64,000 nt of DNA from the NCBI RefSeq assembly GCF_017876095.1, contig NZ_JAGINM010000004.1, forward strand, positions 124,001 to 188,000. Reading direction: 5' to 3'. The position numbers were made by a program, and so were the translations under genes. This document shows, one piece after another, positions 12,076 through 21,638 of the stretch. This DNA is from Azospirillum agricola. GTDB taxonomy: Bacteria > Pseudomonadota > Alphaproteobacteria > Azospirillales > Azospirillaceae. The notes beneath the pieces are model-generated. The model saw only the letters and a program-made list of their open reading frames with translations. It made no database searches and was not told the DNA's origin. Every line of letters begins with the position of its first letter. Within the stretch, counting starts at the first letter, position 1.

Positions 12076-14667
12076 ATGACGACCCGGCCTTCCCTCCCCT
12101 CCCTCCCCGCCCTTCCCATCGAGCCGGTTCTGCCCGCCCTGCTCGACGCGCTGCGCGGGCGCGGGGTCGCGGTGCTCCAGGCGCCGCCCGGCGCCGGCAA
12201 GACGACGCGCGTGCCGCTCGCCCTGCTGGAGCAGCCCTGGCTGTCCGGCCCACGGATCATCGTGGTGGAGCCCCGCCGGCTGGCCGCCCGCGCCGCCGCG
12301 CACCGGATGGCCGCCATGCTGGGCGAGGAGGTCGGCGGAACGGTCGGCTACCGCGTGCGCCAGGACACCCGCGTCGGCCCGCGGACGCGGATCGAGGTGG
12401 TGACCGACGGCCTGTTCCTGCGCCAGATCCAGGATTCGCCCGAGCTGGACGGCGTCGGCGCCGTGCTGTTCGACGAGTTCCACGAGCGCGGCATCGACAG
12501 CGACCTCGCCCTGGCCCTGGCGCGCGAGTCGCGCGAGGCGCTGCGTGGCGACCTGCGGCTGATGGCGATGTCGGCGACGCTGGACGGCGGCCCGGTCGCC
12601 GCCCTGCTCGGCGGCGCCGACGGTCCCGCCCCCATCGTCACCAGCGAGGGCCGCGCCTTCCCGGTGGAGACCCGCCATCTCGACGCCCCGCCCCCCGGCG
12701 GCCGGATCGAGGACGCGGTCGCCGCCACCGTGCGCCGCGCGCTCCGCGAGGAACCCGGCAACGCCCTGGTCTTCCTGCCCGGCACCGGCGAGATCCGCCG
12801 GGTGCAGGCGCTGCTGGAACAGGCCGATCTCGGCGCGAACGTGCTGTTGGCGCCGCTGTTCGGCGACATGAGCGCGGAGGCGCAGGACGCCGCCATCGCC
12901 CCCACCCCGCCCGGCACCCGCAAGGTGGTGCTGGCGACGGCCATCGCCGAGACCAGCCTGACCATCGAGGGCATCCGCATCGTCGTCGACAGCGGGCTGA
13001 TGCGGGTGCCGCGCTTCGACCCGCGCGGCGGCATGACCCGGCTGACGACGGTGAAGGTCAGCCAGGCCTCGGCCGACCAGCGGCGCGGCCGCGCCGGCCG
13101 CCTGGAGCCGGGCGTCTGCTACCGCCTGTGGCCGGAGGCGGCGCACCGGGCGCTGGCCCCGCACACCACGCCGGAGATCCTCGACGCCGATCTGGCGCCG
13201 CTGGCGCTGGAGCTGGCCGCCTGGGGCGTGCGCGACCCGGCCGACATGCCCTGGCTCGACGCGCCCCCCGCCGCCGCGATGGCCCAGGCGAGGGAACTGC
13301 TGGAGGAGCTGGGGGCGCTCGACCCCACCGGCGCCATCACCGCGCGGGGCAGGCGGATGACCCGGCTCGGCGTGCATCCCCGGCTCGCCCGCATGATGCT
13401 GGCCGGGACGGAGATGCGGCTCGGGCCGCTGGCCTGCACGGTGGCGGCGCTGCTCGGCGAGCGCGACATCGTCCGGAGCCAGCCGGGCTTCCGCGACAGC
13501 GACCTGCGGCTGCGCGTCGACCTGGTGACCGGCGAGGAGCGCGGCGGCCAGGGCGCCGCGCGCGGCCTCGCCGTGGACCGCCACCGGGCACGGCAGGCGG
13601 TGCGGCAGGCGCAGACCTGGCGGCGGCAGCTCGGCCTTCCCGGCACTGGCGGCGGGGGCAAAGGCGCCGCCGTCGGCGACAGCGGCGCCACCGGGCGGCT
13701 GCTGGCGCTGGCCTACCCCGACCGCATCGGCCAGCGCCGTCCCGGCGGCAGCCCCGGCGGAGTCGCGGCCCAGTACCGGCTGTCCGGCGGGCGCGGCGCC
13801 TATTTCCAGGAGGCCGAGCCGCTGTCGGCCGAGGATTGGCTGGTCGTCGCCGACCTCGACGGGGCGGCGCGCGAGTCGCGGATCTTCCTGGCCGCCCCGG
13901 TGACGCTGGCCGAACTGGAGGAGATGTTCGCCGACCGCATCCGCAGCGAGGACATCGTCGTCTGGGACGGGCGCGAGCAGGCGGTGCTGGCCCGCCGCCG
14001 CCGCCGGCTGTTCGCCCTGGTCCTGAAGGACGAGCGGCTGCCCAAGCCGGCGCCCGACGCCATGACCGCCGCGATGGTCGAGGGCATCCGCGCCATGGGT
14101 CTGGCCTGCCTGCCCTGGTCCGACGAGCTGCGCAAATGGCGCACCCGCCTCGCCTTCCTGCGCAGGCGCGAGGGAGAGGAATGGCCGGACCTGTCCGACC
14201 AGGCGCTGCTCGACGGCTTGGAGGACTGGCTCGCCCCCTTCCTCGACGGGGTGTCGCGCCGCGCCCATCTCGACCGCGTCGACCTGTCGAGCGCGCTGCG
14301 CGCCCTGCTGCCCTGGGAGTTGAAGGCCCGGATGGACGCCGAGGCGCCGACCCATGTCGAGGTGCCGAGCGGCTCCCGCGTGCCGATCGACTATGACGGC
14401 GAGGAGCCGGTGCTGGCGGTCCGCCTCCAGGAGATGTTCGGGCTGGCCGAGACGCCGCGCATCGCCGGAGGCAAGGTGCCGCTGCTGCTGCACCTGCTGT
14501 CGCCGGCCCGCCGCCCGGTGCAGGTCACCCGCGACCTCGCCAGCTTCTGGGCCAACGCCTACAAGGCGGTGAAGGCCGACCTGAAGGGCCAGTACCCCAA
14601 GCATTACTGGCCCGACAACCCGCTGGAGGCCGAACCGACCGCCAGGGCCAAACCACGCGGAAAGTGA
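12076..14667 (+). CDS. hrpB: ATP-dependent helicase HrpB
   Basis: DExH-box superfamily 2 helicase of the HrpA/HrpB group, 863 residues, close to the usual 820-850. Walker A is APPGAGKTT (about residues 35-43), motif II reads DEFHERG, motif III SAT, and motif VI QRRGRAGR. The C-terminal half contains the HA2 region and the HrpB-specific C-terminal domain. HrpB proteins are thought to act on RNA but their substrate is poorly defined. The ATG at 12076 is chosen because homologous sequence begins right after it; the frame is open upstream to 11941. No operon partner; the PilZ gene begins 81 bp downstream. Confidence 0.93.
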   Translation: MTTRPSLPSLPALPIEPVLPALLDALRGRGVAVLQAPPGAGKTTRVPLALLEQPWLSGPRIIVVEPRRLAARAAAHRMAAMLGEEVGGTVGYRVRQDTRVGPRTRIEVVTDGLFLRQIQDSPELDGVGAVLFDEFHERGIDSDLALALARESREALRGDLRLMAMSATLDGGPVAALLGGADGPAPIVTSEGRAFPVETRHLDAPPPGGRIEDAVAATVRRALREEPGNALVFLPGTGEIRRVQALLEQADLGANVLLAPLFGDMSAEAQDAAIAPTPPGTRKVVLATAIAETSLTIEGIRIVVDSGLMRVPRFDPRGGMTRLTTVKVSQASADQRRGRAGRLEPGVCYRLWPEAAHRALAPHTTPEILDADLAPLALELAAWGVRDPADMPWLDAPPAAAMAQARELLEELGALDPTGAITARGRRMTRLGVHPRLARMMLAGTEMRLGPLACTVAALLGERDIVRSQPGFRDSDLRLRVDLVTGEERGGQGAARGLAVDRHRARQAVRQAQTWRRQLGLPGTGGGGKGAAVGDSGATGRLLALAYPDRIGQRRPGGSPGGVAAQYRLSGGRGAYFQEAEPLSAEDWLVVADLDGAARESRIFLAAPVTLAELEEMFADRIRSEDIVVWDGREQAVLARRRRRLFALVLKDERLPKPAPDAMTAAMVEGIRAMGLACLPWSDELRKWRTRLAFLRRREGEEWPDLSDQALLDGLEDWLAPFLDGVSRRAHLDRVDLSSALRALLPWELKARMDAEAPTHVEVPSGSRVPIDYDGEEPVLAVRLQEMFGLAETPRIAGGKVPLLLHLLSPARRPVQVTRDLASFWANAYKAVKADLKGQYPKHYWPDNPLEAEPTARAKPRGK

Positions 14668-14748
14668 GGTGGGGCGACCAACTGTCGCTGTCCCGAAGGC
14701 CGGCGGCGGCCGTACACTGGAGGGTGTCAGACGACGGGAGGCCACGCC

Positions 14749-15570
14749 ATGCCCGTGATGGACGCCGAACAACGCCGCAAGATCGAGGACGCCCTCCTGC
14801 GCAAGGCGGAGGAGCTGGTCCGCCGCATGCGCCGCGAGGCGGAAACCGCCGCCCCCGACCAGATCGACGCGCTCGCCGCCGTCCTGGCCGAACTGCTGAA
14901 GGCGAAGGAATTCCCCAGCCTGCGCGCCGCCGAGTTCCGCGAGGCCGCCCGCGTGATCCAGCGCGGCGCCTGCCAGCGCAGCGTCGATACGCTGCTGGTC
15001 CAGGCCGAGCGGCTCGGCCATGCCGGCGACGAGAAGGGGCGCAACGCGCTGCTGACACAGGCCAAGGACCAGTTCGGCAAGGCGCTGCGACTCGGCGCCG
15101 ACGACGAGTTCCGCCACGGGGTGGAGCGCCGCGTCCAGGCCACCTTGCTGACCAGCAAGGACGGCGTCGACGACCGCACCAAGGAGGCGGCCAGGCGCAG
15201 GCTGGAGCAGCACGACAGCGGCCCCAAGCCGCCGGGCGGGGTCGAGCGCCGCCGCGCCCTCCGCTATTTCGACCCGGCGCTGGCGGTGGAGGTGGAGGGG
15301 CAGCGCCTCACGACGCTGAACTGGTCCACGCGCGGGCTGCTGCTCGACCGCTCGCCGGAGGAGTTCGCGCACGCCGTCGGCGCCAGGCTGCGGCTGGATC
15401 TACGCTGCGCCGAGGCGCCGGGCGTGGGCGGGCGGCAGGTCGCCCATGTCGTGCGGCTCGACCCCGACCGCCGCGCGGTGGCGCTCTCCTTCCCCGACAT
15501 CAGCACCGTGGTGCTGGAGTTGATGCACGCCCTGAAGGACCTCGGGATCAAGCCGGAGCCCGAACGCTAA
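14749..15570 (+). CDS. PilZ-domain protein (probable c-di-GMP receptor)
   Basis: A 273-residue protein. The N-terminal two thirds is highly charged and helical (KIEDALLRKAEELVRRMRRE and onward) and of unknown function. The C-terminal domain has the PilZ signatures: an Arg-rich ERRRALRY near residue 166 and NWSTRGLLL near 191, matching the RxxxR and (D/N)xSxxG ligand-binding motifs. It should therefore bind cyclic-di-GMP and signal through the helical part. It shares the window with a GGDEF/EAL protein and an HD-GYP regulator, consistent with an active c-di-GMP network, though nothing links it to a specific partner. Confidence 0.85.
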   Translation: MPVMDAEQRRKIEDALLRKAEELVRRMRREAETAAPDQIDALAAVLAELLKAKEFPSLRAAEFREAARVIQRGACQRSVDTLLVQAERLGHAGDEKGRNALLTQAKDQFGKALRLGADDEFRHGVERRVQATLLTSKDGVDDRTKEAARRRLEQHDSGPKPPGGVERRRALRYFDPALAVEVEGQRLTTLNWSTRGLLLDRSPEEFAHAVGARLRLDLRCAEAPGVGGRQVAHVVRLDPDRRAVALSFPDISTVVLELMHALKDLGIKPEPER

Positions 15571-15709
15571 GACGACCGTCTAATCCCTCGACGTGGCGGT
15601 GTACGCCCAAAGCGCCTTTTTGGAATTGCTCCAAACCTGCATACACTTGGCCATCCCATCGATTGCTCCACCCAACCTCCACCGGCTTCCGGCAAGGGAT
15701 GACCATGTC

Positions 15710-16570
15710 ATGAACGTCGCGAACATCGCCCGGCGCCTTGTCGCCGGTGAGCTTCACTATGCTCTCGGCCGCTTCGAAACCGTTCGCCGCGGCTACAGCG
15801 CGTTGCGCCGTCTCAGCCCCCGTTCCACGTCACGCCCGCCCGCGGGACCGCCGATCCCCTTGCCGCAACTGCCGACCTCGCTGTTCACCGGGGTCACGCC
15901 GGAGCGGGCGCTGGCCGACCTGCGGCGGGATTCCATCGCGCTCGGCTTCAACCTGCCGCCGGCGTTGGTGGCGGAACTCGTCGAGTTCGCCACGAGTTCG
16001 CCGCTGAGGATGCGCGGCGCCGACCGCCTCTTCCTCCGGCACGAGGTGGTCGGCGGCACGCTCGACGGCACCACGCCGGTGGTCATCGGCACCGTCCCCG
16101 ATCCTCTCGACTGCACCGCCGTGCGCCGGGTCTGCCGCGACCCGGTGCTGATGCAGAGCGCCGGCGCCTTCCTCGGCTTCCGCCCGACCAAGATCATCCC
16201 GCGCCTGTTCTGGAGCTTCGTCACCGACGTCTCCGACGAGGAGCGGCGGCGCCTGGGCCAGACCATCGACTGGCATTTCGACGTCCACGACTTCCATTTC
16301 TGCTCGGCGCAGTTCTACCTGACCGACGTCGATTCGGGGGCCGGCGAGCACGCGCTGATCCGCGGATCGCACCGGGGCAAGTCGCTGCGCATGCTGCTGG
16401 GCTCGGCCAACGCGCAGGAGAAGGCGGTCTTCGCCCGCTTCGCCCGCGACCGGCTGATGGTGGTGGAGGGACCGGCCGGCACCGGCTTCCTGGAGGACAC
16501 CTCCTGCTACCACCGCGCGCTGCCGCCGACCCGGCGGGAGCGTCTGATGCTCCAGCTCTGGATCAGCTGA
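15710..16570 (+). CDS. PhyH-type Fe(II)/2-oxoglutarate dioxygenase-like protein
   Basis: A 286-residue protein of the phytanoyl-CoA dioxygenase superfamily. The metal triad is visible as His189-x-Asp191 in WHFDVHDFHF and a distal His268 in DTSCYHRALPP, with an Arg in the following PTRRER segment for 2-oxoglutarate. Family members hydroxylate varied small molecules; the substrate here is unknown. The start ATG at 15710 follows GCAAGGGATG; an alternative open frame runs upstream to 15593. A 122-bp palindromic element directly follows the stop codon. No pathway neighbours. Confidence 0.75.
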   Translation: MNVANIARRLVAGELHYALGRFETVRRGYSALRRLSPRSTSRPPAGPPIPLPQLPTSLFTGVTPERALADLRRDSIALGFNLPPALVAELVEFATSSPLRMRGADRLFLRHEVVGGTLDGTTPVVIGTVPDPLDCTAVRRVCRDPVLMQSAGAFLGFRPTKIIPRLFWSFVTDVSDEERRRLGQTIDWHFDVHDFHFCSAQFYLTDVDSGAGEHALIRGSHRGKSLRMLLGSANAQEKAVFARFARDRLMVVEGPAGTGFLEDTSCYHRALPPTRRERLMLQLWIS

Positions 16571-16692
16571 AGCGTTCCCTTTGGAATCGTCATGCCCGGC
16601 CTTGAGCCGGGCATCCACGCGCAACCTTGAAGCGCGCACCGTGGATGCCCATGCCAAGCACGGGCATGACGGAAACCTTCAAGGAAAACGCT
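16571..16692. repeat. 122-bp extragenic palindromic element
   Basis: The two ends mirror each other: AGCGTTCCCTTTGGAA at the left and TTCAAGGAAAACGCT at the right, both followed inward by CGTCATGCCC / GGGCATGACG. Inside are nested CCCGGCC...GCCGGGCATCCACG and CGTGGATGCCC arms. The CGTCATGCCCGG / CATCCACG pattern is a well-known type of alphaproteobacterial intergenic repeat. A fragment, CCGGGCATGACG, recurs at about 57300. It fills the gap between two convergent genes and may serve as their terminator. Confidence 0.75.
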
Positions 16693-16703
16693 TCGGCGCC
16701 CGC

Positions 16704-17363
16704 TCAGGCCAGCGCCAGGATTTCCTCGGCCAGCGCCTGCATCTCGACGGACGCCTGCGACTTGCGGGCGGCCTCGGTGACGGACAGGCCGCTCATCAGG
16801 GTGCCGGCGTAGGCGGTGCGGTTGCCGACCTGCGCCACCGCCAGCCCGACGGCGGGCGGGGCGACCAGCTCGTGCACCTTGGCGACCAGCTCGTCGGCGA
16901 TGCGGGCGCGCGGCGGCACGCGGTTCAGCACCAGCAGCAGGCGCCGCTTCTCCTGCGCGGCCAGCTCGATGGTCGGGTGGACCGCCCACAGATCCATCGG
17001 GCTCGGCTGCACCGGCGCCACCACCAGCGTGGCGGCGCGCACGGCGATGCGCGCCTCGGTCTGGGCGTGCGGCGGGCTGTCGACCACCACGATGTCGTGG
17101 GAGCGGGCGAGCTTCTCGACCTCCGCCTGGGTGCGCCAGCCGTTGATCTGCACATGGGTGAAGCCGGGCTTGCCGCCGGTCGCCTCGGTGCGCACGGCGT
17201 GCCAGCGGGTCAGGCTGCCCTGCGGGTCGATGTCCACCGTGGCGACGGAATGGCCGAGCTGCGCCCAGGCGATGGCGAGGTGGGCGGCCAGCGTGGTCTT
17301 GCCGGCGCCGCCCTTCTGCTGCGCCACGGTGAAGACCTTGCCCGCCATGCCCGCACCCATCAT
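16704..17363 (-). CDS. Orphan ParA/MinD-family ATPase
   Basis: Deviant Walker-A ATPase of about 219 residues (KGGAGKTT near the N-terminus, VDIDPQGS, VVVDSPP). This family uses ATP-dependent dimerisation on DNA or membranes to position plasmids, chromosomes, chemoreceptor arrays or cell-division proteins. There is no parB next to it, so the cargo is not clear from context. The start is uncertain: the frame is open to 17417, with candidate Met codons at 17363 and 17348; I chose 17363 because AGGGGGACGG lies upstream. It is divergent from sua5, about 100 bp away. Confidence 0.82.
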   Translation of the reverse strand: MMGAGMAGKVFTVAQQKGGAGKTTLAAHLAIAWAQLGHSVATVDIDPQGSLTRWHAVRTEATGGKPGFTHVQINGWRTQAEVEKLARSHDIVVVDSPPHAQTEARIAVRAATLVVAPVQPSPMDLWAVHPTIELAAQEKRRLLLVLNRVPPRARIADELVAKVHELVAPPAVGLAVAQVGNRTAYAGTLMSGLSVTEAARKSQASVEMQALAEEILALA

Positions 17364-17460
17364 GTTGTCGTTGGAAAAGCCCGTCCCCCTCATAGCGTTG
17401 CGCCGGGACGGGCGCAACCGCGCGAATTGACACCGCGCGGCCAGCCGCTAGAAAGACGCC

Positions 17461-18468
17461 GTGACCCAAGACCCCGTGACCGACCAAGCCCCCTCCCCCG
17501 CCGAGAAGCGCCCGGCGCTGATCCCCGCCACCCCGCCCGGCATCGCCCGCGCGGCCGAGCTGCTGCGCGCCGGCAGGCTGGTCGCCTTCCCGACCGAGAC
17601 GGTCTATGGCCTGGGCGGCGACGCCACCGACGACCGCGCCGTCGCGGCGATCTTCGCCGCCAAGGGCCGGCCGCAGTTCAACCCGCTGATCGCCCATGTC
17701 CCCGATCTGGCGGCGGCGCAGAGCTGGGCGATGTTCGACGAGCGCGCGCTGGAGCTGGCGCAGCAGTTCTGGCCCGGCCCGCTGACCATGGTGCTGCCGC
17801 GCCCGGCCAACTCCGCCCTGTCGCTGCTGGTCAGCGCCGGGCTCGACAGCGTGGCGATCCGCGTGCCCGGTCATCCGCTGGCGCAGGCGTTGCTGAAGGC
17901 CGCCGGCCGGCCGATCGCCGCCCCCAGCGCCAACCGCTCCGGCGCCGTCAGCCCGACCACGCCGCATCACGTGCTGGAAAGCCTGGGCGAGCGGGTGGAC
18001 GGCGTCGTCACCGGCGGCAAGTGCCAGGTCGGTCTGGAATCGACGGTCATCGACCTGACCGGCCCCGAGCCGGTGATCCTGCGCCCCGGCGCCGTGCTGC
18101 CCGAGGAGATGGAGCGGCTGATCGGCCCGGTCCGCGTCTCGGCCGGCGACCCGTCCGCGCCGAAGTCGCCCGGCCAGTTGGAGAGCCACTACGCGCCGAA
18201 CGCGTCCGTCCGGCTGAACGCCGGGTCGGCGGACGCCGACGAGGCGTTCCTGACCTTCGGCCCCGACCGCTTCCTGTTCGGCGGCGCCATCCGCCTGAAC
18301 CTGAGCCTCCAGGGTGACCTGAACGAGGCGGCGGCGAACCTGTTCAGCCACTTGCGTCAACTCGACCAGAGCGGCGCCGCCCGCATCGCCGTGATGCCGA
18401 TCCCCGACGAAGGGCTGGGCGTGGCGATCAACGACCGCCTGCGCCGCGCGGCGGCGCCCCGGCCCTAG
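17461..18468 (+). CDS. sua5: L-threonylcarbamoyladenylate synthase (Sua5/TsaC type)
   Basis: Makes threonylcarbamoyl-AMP from threonine, bicarbonate and ATP, the first step of the universal t6A modification of tRNAs reading ANN codons. The 335 residues contain the YrdC domain (about 25-210; PTETVYGLGGDAT, AAKGRPQFNPL with the KxR motif, APSANRSG) and the Sua5-specific C-terminal domain (PGQLESHYAPNA), which is absent from short TsaC. The start is a GTG at 17461. The flavoprotein gene follows 70 bp downstream on the same strand. Function is essential and conserved; the call is firm. Confidence 0.94.
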   Translation: MTQDPVTDQAPSPAEKRPALIPATPPGIARAAELLRAGRLVAFPTETVYGLGGDATDDRAVAAIFAAKGRPQFNPLIAHVPDLAAAQSWAMFDERALELAQQFWPGPLTMVLPRPANSALSLLVSAGLDSVAIRVPGHPLAQALLKAAGRPIAAPSANRSGAVSPTTPHHVLESLGERVDGVVTGGKCQVGLESTVIDLTGPEPVILRPGAVLPEEMERLIGPVRVSAGDPSAPKSPGQLESHYAPNASVRLNAGSADADEAFLTFGPDRFLFGGAIRLNLSLQGDLNEAAANLFSHLRQLDQSGAARIAVMPIPDEGLGVAINDRLRRAAAPRP

Positions 18469-18538
18469 CGGATGGAATTGGCGGGCGGGAGATTGTAGAA
18501 GGAGGCAAGACGCCATCCTCACTGCCGGACCCCGCGCC

Positions 18539-19978
18539 ATGACCTCCGCCGCGCCCCTCGCCGCCGCCACCCAGGCCGCCCTCGACCAGATCCGCGCCAT
18601 CGTCGGCCCGTCCGGCATCCTGACCGACGCCGCCGACATGGCGCCCTACCTTTCCGAGTGGCGCGGGCGCTTCAAGGGCAACAGCCCGGCCGTCGTCCGC
18701 CCGGCGAACACCGCAGAGGTCGCCGCCGTCGTCAAAATCTGCGCCGAGGCCGGCATCCCGGTCGTGCCGCAGGGCGGCAACACCAGCCTCGTCGGCGGCT
18801 CGATCCCCTACGAGGAGGGGCGCGAGATCGTGCTCAGCCTGTCGCGCATGAACCGCATCCGCGAAACCGACGCGCTGAACTACACGATGACGGTCGAGGC
18901 CGGCGTCGTGCTGACCACCGTGCAGGCCGCCGCCGCCGAGGCCGACCGGCTGTTCCCGCTCAGCCTGGGGGCGGAGGGCACGGCGCAGATCGGCGGGCTG
19001 ATCTCGACCAACGCCGGCGGCATCAACGTGCTGCGCTACGGCAACACCCGCGACCTCGTGCTCGGGCTGGAGGTCGTGCTGGCCGACGGGCGCGTGTGGG
19101 ACGGGATGCGCCGTCTGCGCAAGAACAACACCGGCTACGATCTGAAGAACCTGTTCATCGGCGCCGAGGGCACGCTGGGCATCGTCACCGCCGCCGTGCT
19201 GAAGCTGTTCCCGCGCCCGCGCCAGTCGATCACCGCCTTCGTCGCCGTGCCGAGCCCGGCGGCGGCCGTCGAGCTGCTGGCCCGCCTGCGCGCCGCGTCG
19301 GGCGACGCCGTGTCGGCCTTCGAGCTGATGTCGCGCCGCTGCCTGGACTTCGCGCTCAAGCACGTCGCCGGCACCATCGACCCGCTGTCGGAGCCGTCGC
19401 CCTGGTACGTCATCACCGAGCTGACCGCCGGCACCAAGACCGACAGCTTCCAGGACACGGTCGAGGCCGCCTTCGCCGAGGCGTTCGAGGCGGAACTCGC
19501 CACCGACGCGACGCTGGCCCAGTCGGAGAGCCAGGCCAAGCAGCTGTGGTTCATCCGCGAGGCGATCGTCGAGGCGCAGAAGTTCGAGGGCGGCTCGATC
19601 AAGAACGACGTCTCCGTCCCCGTCTCGCGCGTCGCCGAGTTCATCGAGCGGGCCGAGGCGGCGGTCGAGCGCGCCTGCCCCGGCATCCGCCCGACCCCCT
19701 TCGGCCATGTCGGCGACGGCAACATCCACTTCAACCTCAGCCAGCCGGACGGCGCCGACACCAAGGCCTATCTCGACCGCTGGGACGAGATCTGCCACGT
19801 CGTCAACGAGGTGATCTTCGCGCTCGACGGCTCGATCTCCGCCGAGCACGGCGTCGGCCGCTTCAAGAAGGACGAGATGCCGGTCATCAAGAGCCCGGTG
19901 GAGTTCGACCTGCTGCGCGCCGTCAAGGCCACGCTGGACCCCCATGGCCTGCTGAACCCCGGCAAGATGCTGCCGTAA
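18539..19978 (+). CDS. FAD-linked D-2-hydroxyacid dehydrogenase (GlcD/D2HGDH family)
   Basis: Flavoprotein of 479 residues with an N-terminal FAD_binding_4 domain (VPQGGNTSLVGGSIP, TIGG-like QIGGLISTNAGG, GTLGIVT) and a C-terminal FAD-oxidase domain ending in the typical HGVGRFKK and DPHGLLNPGKMLP. Members oxidise D-lactate, D-2-hydroxyglutarate, glycolate or related acids and pass electrons to the respiratory chain through quinone or ETF. The sequence lacks the GlcE/GlcF partners that flank the second family member at 38.8-40.3 kb, so it is more likely a single-component enzyme such as D-2-hydroxyglutarate dehydrogenase. Substrate is inference. Confidence 0.87.
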   Translation: MTSAAPLAAATQAALDQIRAIVGPSGILTDAADMAPYLSEWRGRFKGNSPAVVRPANTAEVAAVVKICAEAGIPVVPQGGNTSLVGGSIPYEEGREIVLSLSRMNRIRETDALNYTMTVEAGVVLTTVQAAAAEADRLFPLSLGAEGTAQIGGLISTNAGGINVLRYGNTRDLVLGLEVVLADGRVWDGMRRLRKNNTGYDLKNLFIGAEGTLGIVTAAVLKLFPRPRQSITAFVAVPSPAAAVELLARLRAASGDAVSAFELMSRRCLDFALKHVAGTIDPLSEPSPWYVITELTAGTKTDSFQDTVEAAFAEAFEAELATDATLAQSESQAKQLWFIREAIVEAQKFEGGSIKNDVSVPVSRVAEFIERAEAAVERACPGIRPTPFGHVGDGNIHFNLSQPDGADTKAYLDRWDEICHVVNEVIFALDGSISAEHGVGRFKKDEMPVIKSPVEFDLLRAVKATLDPHGLLNPGKMLP

Positions 19979-20016
19979 GCAGAACTCCCAAGCCGCGTTC
20001 AAGGTCACAAAATTGC

Positions 20017-20082
20017 GGGGGACAGGCTTGCGGCGAAAGACGCTTTGCCAAGCTTGTCCCCACAGCGACACAACGCTATTGT
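20017..20082 (+). promoter_or_regulatory. leuC upstream hairpin overlapping a sigma70-like promoter
   Basis: An imperfect inverted repeat (GGGGACAGGCTTG at 20017-20029 and CAAGCTTGTCCCC at 20049-20061) lies 38 bp after the flavoprotein gene. Its right arm contains TTGTCC (20054-20059), which is 17 bp from TATTGT (20077-20082), a plausible -35/-10 pair for leuC about 50 bp further on. It could be the upstream terminator, an operator, or both. No leucine-rich leader peptide was found. Confidence 0.45.
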
Positions 20083-20134
20083 GCGGCCTCCGTTTTGTTC
20101 CGCGCCGAGCGTACCCGCGAGAGAGATTTTTCCG

Positions 20135-21541
20135 ATGTCCAAGCCGCGCACTCTGTTCGACAAGATCTGGGACAGCCACGTCGTGCACCGCCAGGATGAC
20201 GGCACCTGCATCCTCTACATCGACCGCCATCTGGTCCACGAGGTGACCAGCCCGCAGGCGTTCGAGGGGCTGCGCGTCGCCGGCCGTCAAGTCCGCCGTC
20301 CGGAAGCCACGCTCGCGGTCCCCGATCACAACGTTCCCACCACCGACCGCTCCAAGGGCATCGTCGAGGAGGAGAGCCGGATCCAGGTGGAGACGCTGGA
20401 CAAGAACGCCCGCGACTTCGGCGTCCGCTACTTCCCAATGGACGACATCCGCCAGGGCATCGTCCACATCGTCGGTCCGGAACAGGGCTTCACCCTGCCC
20501 GGCGCCACCATCGTCTGCGGCGACAGCCACACGGCGACGCACGGCGCCTTCGGCGCGCTGGCCTTCGGCATCGGCACCTCGGAGGTCGAGCATGTGCTCG
20601 CCACCCAGACGCTGCTGCAAAAGCCGGCCAAGAACATGCTGGTGCGGGTCGACGGCAAGCTCAATCCGGGCGTGACCGCCAAGGACATCGTTCTGGCGAT
20701 CATCGGCAAGATCGGCACCGCCGGCGGCACCGGCTACGTCATCGAGTTCGCCGGCGAGGCCATCCGCGACCTGTCGATGGAAGGCCGCATGACCGTCTGC
20801 AACATGGCGATCGAGGGCGGCGCCCGCGCCGGCCTGATCGCCCCGGACGAAAAGACCTACGAGTACGTCAAGGGCCGCGCGCTGGCGCCGAAGGCCGGCG
20901 CCTACGAGCAGGCCGTCGCCTATTGGAAGACGCTGCCGTCGGACGAGGGCGCGGTGTACGACGCCACCGTCGTGCTGAACGCCGACGAGATCGCCCCGCA
21001 GGTCACCTGGGGCACCAGCCCCGAGGACGTGCTGCCGATCACCGCAACGGTGCCGAACCCGGCCGACATCGCCGACGCCGGCAAGCGCGCGGCCGTCGAG
21101 CGCTCGCTGGCCTACATGGGCCTGACGCCCGGCCAGCCGCTGACCGAGGTCAAGGTCGACACGGTGTTCATCGGCTCCTGCACCAACGGCCGCATCGAGG
21201 ATCTGCGCGCCGCCGCCGACCTCGCCAAGGGCCGCAAGGTCGCCGAGGGCGTGCGCGCCCTGGTGGTTCCGGGCTCGGGCCTGGTCAAGGAGCAGGCCGA
21301 GGAAGAGGGCCTGGACAAGGTGTTCGTCGAGGCCGGCTTCGAGTGGCGCGAGCCGGGCTGCTCGATGTGCCTGGCGATGAACGCCGACCGTCTGGCGCCG
21401 GGCGAGCGCAGCGCGTCCACCTCGAACCGCAACTTCGAGGGCCGCCAGGGCCGCGGCGGCCGCACCCACCTCGTCAGCCCGGCGATGGCCGTGGCGGCGG
21501 CGGTGACCGGCCATCTCGCCGATGTCCGCACGCTGAGCTGA
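20135..21541 (+). CDS. leuC: 3-isopropylmalate dehydratase large subunit
   Basis: Aconitase-family enzyme that isomerises 2- to 3-isopropylmalate in leucine synthesis, working with LeuD. The length (468 residues) is standard. The three [4Fe-4S] ligands are visible: Cys349 in GSCTNGR and Cys409/Cys412 in CSMC. Substrate-binding motifs ([22 protein letters not shown]) are intact. The ATG at 20135 gives the canonical [15 protein letters not shown] start. leuD and leuB are not in the window; leuC stands alone here with a strong terminator at 21571, so the leucine pathway genes are dispersed in this organism. Confidence 0.97.
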   Translation: MSKPRTLFDKIWDSHVVHRQDDGTCILYIDRHLVHEVTSPQAFEGLRVAGRQVRRPEATLAVPDHNVPTTDRSKGIVEEESRIQVETLDKNARDFGVRYFPMDDIRQGIVHIVGPEQGFTLPGATIVCGDSHTATHGAFGALAFGIGTSEVEHVLATQTLLQKPAKNMLVRVDGKLNPGVTAKDIVLAIIGKIGTAGGTGYVIEFAGEAIRDLSMEGRMTVCNMAIEGGARAGLIAPDEKTYEYVKGRALAPKAGAYEQAVAYWKTLPSDEGAVYDATVVLNADEIAPQVTWGTSPEDVLPITATVPNPADIADAGKRAAVERSLAYMGLTPGQPLTEVKVDTVFIGSCTNGRIEDLRAAADLAKGRKVAEGVRALVVPGSGLVKEQAEEEGLDKVFVEAGFEWREPGCSMCLAMNADRLAPGERSASTSNRNFEGRQGRGGRTHLVSPAMAVAAAVTGHLADVRTLS

Positions 21542-21570
21542 GGGCTTCCGGCCCAGGCCGAATGACGAGA

Positions 21571-21605
21571 AAGCCCCGGAGGACCGAGCGTCCTCCGGGG
21601 CTTTT
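21571..21605 (+). terminator. Rho-independent terminator after leuC
   Basis: AAGCCCCGGAGGAC paired with GTCCTCCGGGGCTTTT around a CGAGC loop, 30 bp after the leuC stop. Adenines on the left arm allow it to serve the converging yjdM gene too. Confidence 0.9.
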
Positions 21606-21638
21606 CGTTGTGGCCGACTTCACTGTGGCCGACCCGCC

